NCBI GenBank assembly: GCA_028554795.2
Contig: CM068839.1
Location: forward strand, 42,901,117 to 42,965,116
Direction of reading: 5' to 3'
DNA: 64,000 nt
Source: Sinohyriopsis cumingii
Lineage: Eukaryota; Mollusca; Bivalvia; Unionida; Unionidae
Shown here: positions 29,333-34,810 of the stretch, one piece after another
Numbering within the stretch: the first letter of the stretch is position 1
How the letters are laid out: every line of letters starts with the position of its first letter
Notes under the pieces: model-generated
What the model was told of the DNA's origin: nothing
Databases searched by the model: none
The model's input: the letters and a program-made list of their open reading frames with translations, nothing else
Program-made: the position numbers and the translations under genes

Positions 29333-29734
29333 CATGTATTATTTGCAGGTATAATACAATTATTGTGATTCAAACCCAATAATGCTGATAAAGTATGAAA
29401 GTACAATAACAATATTTATATGTTTCCGCTGGGCTTGCTTTAGAAAGTGTGCCTCACACATGAAAATCAAAATAAATCAATAAAATAGTTCACTTGACGC
29501 TGATGGGAGTGATGCAAGCTGAAATGTCATGCAACTTGTCAAGGTTGTATTGCAGATAGTACCCGAGATACACGGCACGCTAGACAAGTCTGGCTTCGTA
29601 ATGGTTGTACCATTGTGTCCTCGAATTTATTTTTTCGTCTTTTATTACTTTAAATATCTTAAATACAACTTACATAGCCTATACTGCTCGTCTAATTTTT
29701 TCATCAGTTGATCGGAAGAATCGTCTTCCGCCAT
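1248..29734 (-). CDS. PHKB: Phosphorylase b kinase regulatory subunit beta, N-terminal nine exons (partial)
   Basis: Nine minus-strand exons with AG/GT borders and compatible phases encode about 342 residues: 29674-29734, 25755-25899, 20456-20555, 17741-17848, 16669-16728, 14922-15058, 8985-9144, 7653-7850 and 1248-1305. The product is the beta regulatory subunit of the cytosolic phosphorylase kinase complex, which controls glycogen breakdown. Diagnostic stretches are [94 protein letters not shown] and FDGIECEWP. The DAHNRNR and RKLKG segments fit the beta better than the alpha subunit as I remember the family. All exons are free of stops. The C-terminal two thirds lie off the left edge. Splice calls are by eye. 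Confidence 0.9.
1480..2020. repeat. 65-bp minisatellite, about eight units
   Basis: Units of about 65 bp containing gactggtctggtttagtgtt, gacagaggtcc and attctgaagtttatagt repeat head to tail about eight times, with scattered single-base variants. A diverged unit follows the SINE at 2149-2205. It lies in the intron between PHKB exons 8 and 9. Confidence 0.92.
2021..2148 (-). mobile_element. tRNA-headed SINE, family A, internally shortened
   Basis: The right end reads on the minus strand as a tRNA-like head with an A-box-like TGGCCTAGTGG and a B-box-like GGTTCAATCCC. The left end carries the tail gatttggatttttaac shared with the copies at 24181, 28209 and 51727. It is flanked by a 9-bp duplication tcaataatg (2012-2020 and 2149-2157), so it jumped into the minisatellite. 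The middle is deleted relative to the others. Confidence 0.85.
2206..3814. other. Intron sequence, no gene seen
   Basis: AT-rich sequence inside the PHKB exon 8/9 intron. Short open frames here (for example 2391-2624 and 3443-3634 on the plus strand) have no recognisable domain or splice context. I see nothing further. Confidence 0.4.
3815..6065. repeat. ~33-bp satellite-like array, about 2.2 kb
   Basis: About 65 to 70 head-to-tail copies of a unit near 33 bp with the core gcattcaggcctaatgaa followed by ttaact(ag/tg)aa and atatgca. Variants alternate in higher-order blocks; for example, a block containing aagatgctgcattc and caaacctgaatat recurs near 4240, 4580, 5265 and 5360. Most units keep an AGGCCT core. 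It lies in the intron between PHKB exons 8 and 9. Confidence 0.95.
6640..6890 (+). repeat. Dispersed repeat, shortened copy
   Basis: The segment from ggaattatttatttaaattattcactgg through ctttctgttacttagtt to agagtcgtaac matches the copies at 18530-18990 and, inverted, 24570-25060, but lacks their middle. Probably a non-autonomous element of unknown class. Confidence 0.6.
6900..7640. other. Intron sequence, no gene seen
   Basis: AT-rich intron between the repeat copy and PHKB exon 8. No RNA gene or exon is recognisable. Confidence 0.4.
7653..7850 (-). CDS. PHKB: PHKB exon 8
   Basis: Acceptor tctgtctcag, donor GTAAAA, 66 codons in phase 0. It encodes [20 protein letters not shown] and then the strongly conserved [15 protein letters not shown] and KYYKPAEIK segments of phosphorylase kinase regulatory subunits. 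Confidence 0.92.
8985..9144 (-). CDS. PHKB: PHKB exon 7
   Basis: Acceptor ttttcttttag, donor GTGAGG. It encodes [19 protein letters not shown], then [11 protein letters not shown] and LPRESNSK. The phase fits exon 6, which leaves two bases, and exon 8. Confidence 0.92.
9860..11110 (-). pseudogene. Decayed non-LTR retrotransposon (LINE) reverse-transcriptase fragment
   Basis: On the minus strand, broken frames read in order as the linker and reverse-transcriptase region of an RTE-like LINE. 11103-10843 is an open 86-codon linker piece. A short WAEHFN motif lies near 10500. [10 protein letters not shown] near 10110 and [16 protein letters not shown] near 10020 match the RT palm motifs. Several stops and frameshifts interrupt it. 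The SINE at 11146 lies just beyond its edge. The RTE-like subclass is an impression, not a computed result. Confidence 0.75.
11146..11384 (-). mobile_element. tRNA-headed SINE, family B
   Basis: Read on the minus strand, the right end starts with a tRNA-Leu-like head containing GGGTGGTCTAAAGC and a B-box-like GGGTTCGAGTC. The body contains the conserved gggtttaacgccatttttcagca. It is flanked by a 13-bp direct repeat tctcctatgatgt (11133-11145 and 11385-11397). A second copy lies at 52360. Confidence 0.85.
11482..13483. mobile_element. pogo/Tigger-like DNA transposon, probably non-autonomous
   Basis: The ends are imperfect inverted repeats: left CACTGTGACCCTGCTATAGC; right, reverse-complemented, CATTGTGACCCCGCTATAAC. 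A TA dinucleotide flanks each side (11480-11481 and 13484-13485), as expected for Tc1/mariner/pogo target duplication. The 2,002-bp interior has only short frames, the longest being 12639-12845 on the minus strand with no motif I recognise. It sits in the PHKB exon 6/7 intron. Confidence 0.7.
13745..14010. repeat. ~47-bp minisatellite, about five units
   Basis: Tandem units contain cacagctgcaatgtgcgcat and gaaaaggtggccaaggagaa and repeat about five times with few changes. Intronic. Confidence 0.9.
14020..14910. other. Intron sequence, no gene seen
   Basis: AT-rich intron between PHKB exons 6 and 7. The 121-codon minus-strand frame at 14556-14921 shows no domain and overlaps the intron side of exon 6, so I take it as chance. 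Confidence 0.4.
14922..15058 (-). CDS. PHKB: PHKB exon 6
   Basis: Acceptor tgttccag, donor GTGTGT. It encodes [19 protein letters not shown], then [20 protein letters not shown] and VHA, a signature stretch of phosphorylase kinase regulatory subunits. It leaves two bases for exon 7. Confidence 0.92.
15090..16120. other. Intron sequence with low-level internal repetition
   Basis: Between PHKB exons 5 and 6. The 15270-15880 part shows a loose periodic structure (repeated ...gaccttttcaccccaaaat, ccatccacaa, gtgcagaaacc phrases about every 150-180 bp), suggesting an old diverged tandem repeat. No gene is seen. Confidence 0.5.
16130..16619. mobile_element. MITE with ~38-bp inverted repeats and 9-bp target duplication (Mutator-like)
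   Basis: The left end CATCTTTGCTAGCCAAGGTT continues through ctgataaccctatctacat. The right end is its near-perfect reverse complement, ending CCTTGGCCAGCAAAGATG. Flanks are a perfect 9-bp direct repeat ctgtttcat at 16121-16129 and 16620-16628. A 9-bp duplication is typical of Mutator-like elements. The 490-bp interior has no coding capacity. Confidence 0.85.
16669..16728 (-). CDS. PHKB: PHKB exon 5
   Basis: Acceptor cttttccag, donor GTAATA, exactly 20 codons, encoding [20 protein letters not shown]. It follows exon 4 in phase 0. Confidence 0.9.
17741..17848 (-). CDS. PHKB: PHKB exon 4
   Basis: Acceptor atttttcag, donor GTAATG, exactly 36 codons. It contains [17 protein letters not shown] and ends DDEYEHLQ. 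It joins exon 3 (ADK) in phase 0. Confidence 0.9.
18530..18990 (+). repeat. Dispersed repeat, fuller copy
   Basis: About 460 bp beginning near cattggggtagaattattt and ending with tgttacttagtttaagacta. An inverted relative lies at 24570-25060 and a shortened one at 6640-6890. The class is unknown; no open frame is seen. Confidence 0.65.
19000..20440. other. Intron sequence, no gene seen
   Basis: AT-rich sequence of the PHKB exon 3/4 intron. No RNA gene, exon or clear transposon edge is recognised. Confidence 0.4.
20456..20555 (-). CDS. PHKB: PHKB exon 3
   Basis: Acceptor tctacttacag, donor GTTACT (a GT donor of weaker consensus). It encodes [18 protein letters not shown] and [15 protein letters not shown]. 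Confidence 0.92.
20560..21780. other. Intron sequence, no gene seen
   Basis: AT-rich intron between PHKB exons 2 and 3. Short frames at 21016-21567 on the minus strand show no recognisable domain. Confidence 0.4.
21780..23540 (-). pseudogene. DIRS-like retroelement remnant (RNase H region recognisable)
   Basis: The minus-strand frame at 23403-23122 reads [13 protein letters not shown], then [19 protein letters not shown] and [16 protein letters not shown]. That order and spacing match the RNase H domain of DIRS/tyrosine-recombinase retroelements (an LEMKAV-type motif, a D-N-T-T-V-V-type motif, and a HIPG..N..AD.LSR-type motif). A stop lies just upstream in frame. I could not delimit the reverse transcriptase or recombinase, so the outer bounds are approximate. 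Confidence 0.55.
24181..24488 (-). mobile_element. tRNA-headed SINE, family A
   Basis: A roughly 308-bp copy with left-end (GT)n and gatttggatttttaac, a middle containing gtgatgtctagcactggggc, and a right-end tRNA-like head with degraded A and B boxes (minus strand). Flanking duplications are not clear for this copy. Confidence 0.8.
24570..25060 (-). repeat. Dispersed repeat, inverted copy of 18530-18990
   Basis: The reverse complement of this stretch follows the copy at 18530-18990 almost throughout, including the ggaattcagttggaacttc-type and gcacatcaccacaatccagg-type segments. It forms a long inverted pair about 6 kb apart within the same gene. Confidence 0.65.
25755..25899 (-). CDS. PHKB: PHKB exon 2
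   Basis: Acceptor tccttttacag, donor GTATGA. It encodes [19 protein letters not shown] and [17 protein letters not shown]. Two bases before the first full codon complete the codon begun by the single leftover base of exon 1. Confidence 0.92.
25910..28190. other. First intron of PHKB, no gene seen
   Basis: AT-rich sequence. A ~38-bp direct repeat (tacctcacagttgaaacatt...) is present at 26948 and 26983. I see no exon or RNA gene. Confidence 0.4.
28209..28535 (-). mobile_element. tRNA-headed SINE, family A, full-length
   Basis: Flanked by a perfect 12-bp target duplication tgcctgggatga (28197-28208 and 28536-28547). It begins with (GT)n and gatttggatttttaacgtag. It ends with the minus-strand tRNA-like head, with A-box-like TGGCCTAGTGGTTAGAGC and B-box-like GGGATCGATCCC-related sequence. 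About 327 bp. Confidence 0.92.
28550..29250. other. First intron of PHKB, no gene seen
   Basis: AT-rich, with short ATGATGATAATGG-type simple repeats near 28610-28640. Nothing else is recognised. Confidence 0.4.
29259..29329. repeat. (TA)n microsatellite
   Basis: About 35 TA dinucleotides in a row. The open frames across it are an artefact of the repeat. Confidence 0.97.
29674..29734 (-). CDS. PHKB: PHKB exon 1 with start codon
   Basis: ATG at 29734 (minus strand), encoding [20 protein letters not shown], then donor GTAAGT. The LDEQYRL stretch aligns with the segment preceding the conserved YQSPT..LFP block, and the single leftover base plus the first two bases of exon 2 make one codon. No intervening exon is needed. 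The 5' UTR and promoter should lie between about 29,735 and 29,900; I see no convincing TATA box. Confidence 0.85.
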
Positions 29735-30335
29735 AACGACATTGGAAAGCCCTATTCGAGGGTCAGACCTCCGCGGTTCTTCGCTAATACTCCGGTGCAA
29801 ATACATGTTTTACTATGTGCCTTCAGAACGTTGTATTTCACGTAAACACCTTGAATTTATATTCACACCTGGATATTTACATCATTCTAAAAATCCGTTA
29901 GAAGTTGTGTGCATCATCTCAGAGCCAGAACACAATGATCAATTCCTTGCTATATCTCCATCTCATTCCAATTTAACTACACTCTCACTTCCCCGAACAA
30001 AGTACGCAAATACCTAGATCTGTGCACATATGCACCTTTTAAGAGTCTGTATCCGTACGAGTTGCCTTCCCTGACAGTGTGGGTGTATACACCCAGAGAA
30101 ATATTTGCAAATAAGAGAGAATTATCAGAAATTATTTTCCATTAGTAGAAAATTCTTTCCTAATCTCAGAAAAGGTCATTTCTATTATTTTTAAATGTCT
30201 CTAATTTTTTGCTATTAATTTTCTACTATTAACAAAATTATTAATACTATAATTTTTTCCCCTGGTATATTAAAATCAGAGACCGTCATTTTTAAACACG
30301 TTGCAATAATATTATAGCAATAATATTGCCCAGTG
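29735..30335. promoter_or_regulatory. Presumed PHKB promoter and upstream region
   Basis: The sequence upstream of the PHKB start codon, including a locally CpG-containing stretch around 29,720-29,790 (cttccgcc, attcgagg, ctccgcgg) that contrasts with the AT-rich surroundings. No core promoter motif is assigned. The plus-strand frame 29742-30017 shows no domain. Confidence 0.35.
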
Positions 30336-31248
30336 AGCTATTAACTCTTTCGTAGACGTTGGTCTTTCTATTACTCATTAGGGATGCAATATAAGAACCC
30401 TCTTGTACAACACCAACAAAAATTAATGACGATTATCTAGAAAAATGGAAGTTCTTTGTAAGGTACTGGGTCGGGTTGCAACTACGATATTTTAACCCCA
30501 ATTTATGCTCCAGTAAGTGCACACATACATTATATGTACCCCAATTTTACAATTTTACGAAAACTGCACAAAAGTGTTTAAGGAATTTCATGAAAATAAT
30601 CCGTCCCTTATTTTTTGGACAAGCTCCTACTACGATAATCTGTCATTACAACGTAAGAACTTTCTTTTAGAGCCCAAGATTCTAATAATATACGACCTAC
30701 ATTTTCCGAAGATTTGGGAAAATGTGCACAACCAAATTCATACACCCTATCACCAGAGATGTGTGACATTTTACTATACATGACATTTTGCCCGTAAACT
30801 ATGTTTTAGAAAAGGATTGTCAAATCCAAGCGTTGCACCTTTTGTGCCGACATTGAAACTGTAGACCAGTGCTGTAGACCTTTTTTGTTTTGACACCATG
30901 GGCAACTGAAAAATGCTTTTCTTGAAGCCGAGGGCCGCAGCAGAAAACTGAAAAGCAACGACTATATAGGTGCTCGAGCTCTGGCGGGCCATTTAAAATC
31001 GCCCGCGGGCCGCGGGTTGGACAGCACTGCTGTAGACCATCTATTCTTCGAATGCCAACTTGTTTTCCCATTACAACACTTAGTTATTAAATGACTGAAA
31101 AAGCTAAATAGAAACTCTCTTAATATTTTCTACACATTCCTCAAGTTTGGACTCTTTCCATACGAGGTTAAGTTCCCGGAGCCTGAATTCAATGACCTTT
31201 GTCTGTTACTAGCTCCCGAATACAAATATGTCATTTGGAACAAACGTA
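30336..31248 (+). pseudogene. LINE 3' region with RT-type zinc-binding motif, part 1
   Basis: The plus strand carries remnants of the C-terminal part of a LINE ORF2. A DLHFPKIWENVHNQIHT stretch at about 30690 is followed by a CTFCADIETVD...HLFFEC motif. The latter is the C-x2-C...H-x4-C pattern of reverse-transcriptase-associated zinc-binding domains. The motif is split by the small element at 30867-31029. Downstream APEYKYVIWNKRM runs into the Polinton target site at 31249 and resumes at 51028 on the other side. Confidence 0.75.
30867..31029. mobile_element. Non-autonomous hAT-type element with 8-bp target duplication
   Basis: The ends are CAGTGCTGT and its complement ACAGCACTG. The flanks are a perfect 8-bp direct repeat ctgtagac at 30859-30866 and 31030-31037. 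An 8-bp duplication with CAG...CTG ends is the hallmark of hAT transposons. The 163-bp element has a GC-rich right end (cgcccgcgggccgcgggttgg) and no coding capacity. It interrupts the LINE zinc-binding motif between D and H. Confidence 0.9.
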
Positions 31249-31254
31249 TGCGTT
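31249..31254. repeat. Left target-site duplication of Polinton 1
   Basis: TGCGTT immediately left of the terminal AG of the element, identical to 51022-51027. Six-base duplications are characteristic of Maverick/Polinton integration. Confidence 0.95.
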
Positions 31255-31683
31255 AGTAGTGAATGGGGATACCCTGGAGACAATTGGAATTACCATTACA
31301 GGACCCCTTGGGACAATCTGGAGACAATGGAAATTTAACATGGGGAAAAATCATGGGACAATCTGGAGACAATGGAAATTTAACATGGGGAAAAATCATG
31401 GGACAATCTGGAGACAATGGAAATTTAACATGGGGAAAAATCATGGGACAATCTGGGGGCAATGTAAATTTAACATGGGAATAGATTGTGGGTCTGTTGA
31501 GTGACAAAATGGAACAGGGTCGGGACCCTATTTTAATAAGGTCCCGACCTGAGGGGTCTATGGAAAGGGAACAGGGGAGAGGGATAGAACACACACACAC
31601 ACACATATTAAATAAAAAAAGGGGTAGGCAATTGAAAGTCGATCTCTTTTCGAGAAATGTGGGTGGCCCTGAAAAGGGCCTTT
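31255..31683. repeat. Polinton 1 left terminal inverted repeat
   Basis: Matches the reverse complement of 50583-51021. It contains an outer unique part, about 3.5 copies of a ~45-bp minisatellite (gggacaatctggagacaatg plus gaaatttaacatgggg), a 15-bp-arm palindrome around gggtcgggaccctatttta, a short (CA)n, and at its inner edge a histone-type stem-loop on the minus strand. Confidence 0.95.
31665..31680 (-). terminator. Histone-type 3' stem-loop L1 (inside left inverted repeat)
   Basis: The minus strand reads GGCCCTTTTCAGGGCC: a 6-bp stem with a TTTC tetraloop, the form of the metazoan replication-dependent histone mRNA 3' end. It is preceded by AAA and followed by ACCCA, then a purine-rich CGAAAAGAGAT resembling a U7-binding downstream element. 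It lies 25 nt past the stop of the 193-aa gene. Confidence 0.85.
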
Positions 31684-31704
31684 GAGTTTCTTCTTCTTCT
31701 TCTT

Positions 31705-32286
31705 CTAACTCCTCCACTTCTTTATCCATCCCCTTATTTTTTCCATCATTCCTTTCTTCTTCTTCTTTTCATTTTCCGGTATCCAGTCCGGGTGACCCAT
31801 GGCTCGGAACTTCTGTTGGATTTTTATCCAGTTAGCGTTCAGTTTCTCTAGTTCTTCCTTTTTCTTTCTATTTTCTTCTTCTTTTCTATCTTTTGCCCAC
31901 CTGTCCTTTATTTTCTCCACTTCTTCATCTATCACCTTTCTCATCTTTTCTTCCCCTTTTTTCAATCTTTCAACACTCCTTTTGACAAAGGGACACTCTG
32001 ACCTTTTTTCTATCTCTTCCAAAAACCTTCTTACTTCTTCTACCTTCTCCAGGGCCTCTTTTAATGTCCCCACTCTGACATAAGGGGGATTTATTAGCCC
32101 TCTCAGTCTCTTCACTTCTTCTTCAATTAATCCTTCTATCATCTCCCTGGCTAATTTTAGTTCGTTCACGTAGTGCACACTGGTTCTTAACCTCCAATCT
32201 CTTTCAATCCTTTCAACTCCATATTCACCATCCACCATCCAAAAATAAACATGCCTTAAATCATTAAACAGTTGGGACACTTCCAT
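31705..32286 (-). CDS. Terminal-arm gene L1: 193-aa charged helical protein, no known function
   Basis: An intact frame from an ATG that follows a TATA-like CTATAAGA at about 32,333 on the minus strand. The product is highly charged and predicted helical: an N-terminal segment rich in leucine and aromatic residues (MEVSQLFNDLRHVYFWM), a central EEVKRLRG / ALEKVEEVRRFLEEIEK coiled-coil-like part, and a Lys/Glu-rich tail ending in tryptophan-containing IRGWIKKW. No family is recognised. Two copies of a shared ~28-bp upstream element lie 59-153 nt upstream. The gene ends in a histone-type stem-loop inside the terminal repeat. It may belong to one family with L2 and L3. Confidence 0.75.
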   Translation of the reverse strand: MEVSQLFNDLRHVYFWMVDGEYGVERIERDWRLRTSVHYVNELKLAREMIEGLIEEEVKRLRGLINPPYVRVGTLKEALEKVEEVRRFLEEIEKRSECPFVKRSVERLKKGEEKMRKVIDEEVEKIKDRWAKDRKEEENRKKKEELEKLNANWIKIQQKFRAMGHPDWIPENEKKKKKGMMEKIRGWIKKWRS

Positions 32287-32344
32287 CTTCTTTTTTTATT
32301 CCTTAGAATGGTGCGAACGACGAACTTTGTGGGTTCTTATAGTT

Positions 32345-32439
32345 AAAGCGCGGACGTGATGGAAAACATCCCCCTAAAACAAAATTGATCTTACCTAGAT
32401 CATTACTTAAAAAGCGCGGACGTGAAGGAAAACATCCCC
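32345..32439 (-). promoter_or_regulatory. Shared upstream elements of L1 (two copies)
   Basis: On the plus strand, 32345-32374 and 32411-32439 both read aaagcgcggacgtga(a/t)gg followed by aaaacatcccc. Near-identical copies precede L2 and L3. Their position just upstream of the TATA-like boxes suggests a transcription-factor site or viral enhancer. Confidence 0.7.
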
Positions 32440-32752
32440 TACTTTTCTCATTTCATATGATCTACTATTCACATACGCTAACCAACAATAAACTAACCCA
32501 AAATCTACCATCCACACACCCAAATCATTAAAATCAAATCCCAATAATCTACTATCCACACTAACCTATGCTACCGCTTATTAACACACAATCATATACA
32601 TAAACTTATACACTCACACTAGGAAAAAGAGTCAGTGTTTATATTTACACTACTCTACATACACACATTGGCAAATCGATTACTATTTCTTTTCTAGAGT
32701 ATTGGGTAGCCCTGAAAAGGGCTGTTTGTTTTTGAACTCCAGTGACACCTGG
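32440..32752. repeat. Left-arm intergenic module, copy 1
   Basis: About 280 bp of AT-rich sequence containing ctaccatccacac, acacacaatcatatac, gagtcagtgtttatat and acatacacacattggcaaat in that order, matching 33216-33500. With the stem-loop and promoter elements it marks tandem duplication of a whole promoter-gene-3'-end unit. Confidence 0.8.
32708..32723 (-). terminator. Histone-type 3' stem-loop L2
   Basis: The minus strand reads AGCCCTTTTCAGGGCT, then ACCCA and a downstream AGAAAAGAAAT. The outer pair is A-T instead of G-C; loop and flanks match the histone type. It lies 30 nt past the L2 stop. Confidence 0.8.
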
Positions 32753-33061
32753 TTAATGATGGCACCTTCCAGGCCTAGCACCACACACACATCTTCTTCC
32801 CCAGTCTCCTTTTACTTTTTTTCTTGAAAGCTCAGAGGGAGGATGATTGGCTTCAGCACCCCAATCCTCTGTCTCTGGTATCTTGTAAGCCATCCTCTCT
32901 CCTATTTTCTTTTCCTCCTCTTCCCTCTGTCTTCTCTCCTCCTCTTCCTTCTTTATTCTTTCCTCTTCTACTATGACCTCCGCGGCCAGTTCATTTAACA
33001 GGCGTCTGACATATTCCAGATGTATCTGAAGTTCAAGAAGTTTGCTTATTCTGGTATTCAT
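32753..33061 (-). CDS. Terminal-arm gene L2: 102-aa charged helical protein, no known function
   Basis: An intact frame. The start is set by a TATA box (AGTATAAATT, about 33,115 on the minus strand) and short leader. The N-terminus is MNTRISKLLELQIHLEYVRR, followed by a Glu/Lys/Arg-rich helix (about residues 30-55) and a tail with CVCGARPGRCHH. No family is recognised. The gene is flanked upstream by two shared elements (33121-33150 and a diverged 33191-33213) and downstream by its own histone-type stem-loop. Similar length of leader, promoter and 3' module suggests common descent with L1 and L3, though protein similarity is faint. Confidence 0.7.
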   Translation of the reverse strand: MNTRISKLLELQIHLEYVRRLLNELAAEVIVEEERIKKEEEERRQREEEEKKIGERMAYKIPETEDWGAEANHPPSELSRKKVKGDWGRRCVCGARPGRCHH

Positions 33062-33120
33062 TGTCTTGTTAACGAATGAACAGGGTAGCTAGACTGCCAA
33101 GCGAGTTTCAATTTATACTA

Positions 33121-33213
33121 AAAGCGCGGACGTGAAGGAAAACATTCCCCTAAGACCAAAGTTATATTACCTAAATCATGACCAAACAACGCGCGGACCT
33201 AAAAGAAACACTC
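33121..33213 (-). promoter_or_regulatory. Shared upstream elements of L2 (one good, one diverged copy)
   Basis: 33121-33150 reads aaagcgcggacgtgaaggaa then aacattcccc. 33191-33213 keeps gcgcggacct and aaaagaaaca. The arrangement repeats that upstream of L1. Confidence 0.7.
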
Positions 33214-33215
33214 AC

Positions 33216-33500
33216 TTTTTATATTACCGATCACTATTCTAAAAAGTTTTATTAAACAAATAATATACTATCCATATACGCAAAGCAATCCAATCAAACC
33301 CCAAATCTACTCTCTTAATCTACTATCCACACAAACGTACGTGAGCACTTACAAACACACAATCATATACACAAACACATACACTCGCACTATAAAAAAA
33401 GAGTCAGTGTTTATATTCACACTACTCTACATACACACATTGGCAAATGGATTGTTATTTCTTTTCTAGAGTATTGGGTAGCCCTGAAAAGGGCTGGTTT
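33216..33500. repeat. Left-arm intergenic module, copy 2
   Basis: Matches 32440-32727 in order and spacing, ending in the stem-loop at 33480-33495. Confidence 0.8.
33480..33495 (-). terminator. Histone-type 3' stem-loop L3
   Basis: The minus strand reads AGCCCTTTTCAGGGCT, ACCCA, then AGAAAAGAAAT, identical in core to L2. It lies 57 nt past the stop of L3, with a homopolymer-rich spacer between. Confidence 0.8.
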
Positions 33501-33552
33501 TTTTTTGGTTTTTTTTTTTTTGCTTGTGCAAAGTTGAAGCTATGGCAATCTT

Positions 33553-33913
33553 TTAGTTTCTAAGAATGCGATGTCCTCTGACGATAGACTTTCTGACGAT
33601 AGGTCTGCTTCTTCGGAAAGAGAAGAAGAACTTTTTGGTGTCGATACGACAATCGACAAAACCTCTGTCAGGTTCAGGTTGCTGCTGCTGCTGTTGCTGC
33701 TGTTGCTGCTCTCTCTGCTGTTTCTGAAGTCTGTACTTCTCTGTCCATTCTTCTTTCTCCCTGTTCACTTCTTCTCTGAAGAGCTCTTCTAGCAGGTCTT
33801 CAGTGACTTTTAGCATTCTCACATTCTCTATCTCTTCTGGCTTCGGTATCAGACTGTCTCACCCTGTGCAAATTCACGTAGGCTTCGTTTAGCTTAGCTA
33901 GTTTGGAGCACAT
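33553..33913 (-). pseudogene. Terminal-arm gene L3: charged helical protein with poly-Gln, one frameshift
   Basis: Starts at an ATG (33913) with MCSKLAKLNEAYVNLHRVR. That frame closes near 33,806, while an overlapping frame (33822-33553) continues with KVTEDLLEELFREEVNREKE, a Gln run of about ten, and a basic tail. A single-nucleotide shift between about 33,815 and 33,835 would explain this. Splicing is less likely because no intron borders are seen. Upstream lies the shared element at 33976-34004 and a CAGTCTA start-region motif also present before L2. No known domain. Confidence 0.6.
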
Positions 33914-33975
33914 CTTCGTAGGAGGATGAGTCGACAATGGATGGTTAGACTGGAGGCTGCCCCGGCTTTAAAGTC

Positions 33976-34004
33976 AAAGCGCGGACGTGAAGGAAAACAT
34001 CCCT
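33976..34004 (-). promoter_or_regulatory. Shared upstream element of L3
   Basis: aaagcgcggacgtgaaggaa followed by aacatccct, the best match to the L1 and L2 elements. It sits about 60 nt upstream of the L3 start codon. Confidence 0.7.
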
Positions 34005-34131
34005 CCACGGTTTTCGAGCCGGGACGTTCAATGAGTGCCATGAGAGGGATAGTAAGAAGTCAAAGAGCATAAATCAAAATTCTTATAGCCAAACAAAAGA
34101 CAAAGGCATTTTTTTTCAAAACACAACATTT

Positions 34132-34137
34132 TTTATT
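34132..34137 (-). terminator. Polyadenylation signal of the capsid cluster
   Basis: AATAAA on the minus strand about 90 nt past the protease stop, in AT-rich sequence. No histone-type stem-loop occurs here, unlike the terminal-arm genes. Confidence 0.6.
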
Positions 34138-34227
34138 CAAAATCACTTAACACTAACAAACAACTCTAAGATTTTTTAACAATAACTCAACAATATAACA
34201 TCAAACATTTTTTTTTCAATTAACACT

Positions 34228-34788
34228 CTACTTTAAACAGGGCTGACAACGTTGTGAATGAAATTGTGATTTCCACTGTTGGAAGTCATTAGGCCATTGA
34301 CGGACACTACGTTTCCTAGCTTGAGACAAAAGATAAGCATAATGGTCACAAAACCATTGATCTACTTTCACATCATTTCTAGAAGAAGAACGAGGATCAA
34401 AATGAGTCACTAAATGTTCTAAGGAATAGCCCAGGCTGCGATGATGCAGAAAATACACACAGTACTGTCCACACACCAAGGAATCTGTGCCTTGTAATTT
34501 CACATTATTGAATCGGGTGGTCTGAGAATATCTTCTCATAAAGTCAATGATATCGTCTTCCAAAGGGGGCAATCCATACGAATCAAAATATTCCACACAT
34601 CCTTCTTGAGGAAAGTAGACGGCTACCCAGTGGGTTCCTGGGAGATGACTGTCGTCCGTGTTGATGACATAAGCTAGATGGTCTTGAGGTTTGCGATGAG
34701 GGAGTTCATCTTTAGTACAGACGACAGGATTCCAAGAAGCCGTGTACGAACTGTGGTTCAAAAGGTAATAAAGTTCCCAGGTATCCAT
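34228..34788 (-). CDS. Adenain-like cysteine protease (virion maturation)
   Basis: Intact 186 codons. It belongs to the adenovirus-protease/Ulp1 fold used by Polintons to process virion proteins. Visible catalytic residues: His53 in GTHWVAVYF, Asp69 in VEYFDSYG, Gln99 in VKLQG, and Cys106 in VCGQYC, all in the expected order and spacing. It is the last gene of the capsid cluster, starting 22 nt after the 167-aa gene, with no TATA box between. A Lys/Arg-rich C-terminal tail follows the fold. Polinton 2 carries the same gene with a stop at codon 4. Confidence 0.95.
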   Translation of the reverse strand: MDTWELYYLLNHSSYTASWNPVVCTKDELPHRKPQDHLAYVINTDDSHLPGTHWVAVYFPQEGCVEYFDSYGLPPLEDDIIDFMRRYSQTTRFNNVKLQGTDSLVCGQYCVYFLHHRSLGYSLEHLVTHFDPRSSSRNDVKVDQWFCDHYAYLLSQARKRSVRQWPNDFQQWKSQFHSQRCQPCLK

Positions 34789-34810
34789 GTTTTGTGTGTT
34801 TTTTTCTTCT

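Noticed and set aside
29742..30017. Plus-strand 91-codon frame as a gene divergent from PHKB
   Set aside because: No domain, promoter motif or splice context; probably chance.
31253..31729. 158-codon minus-strand frame across the left inverted repeat
   Set aside because: The frame is built from minisatellite units and has an equivalent in the right repeat. It runs beyond the element end and through the stem-loop, so it is not a gene.
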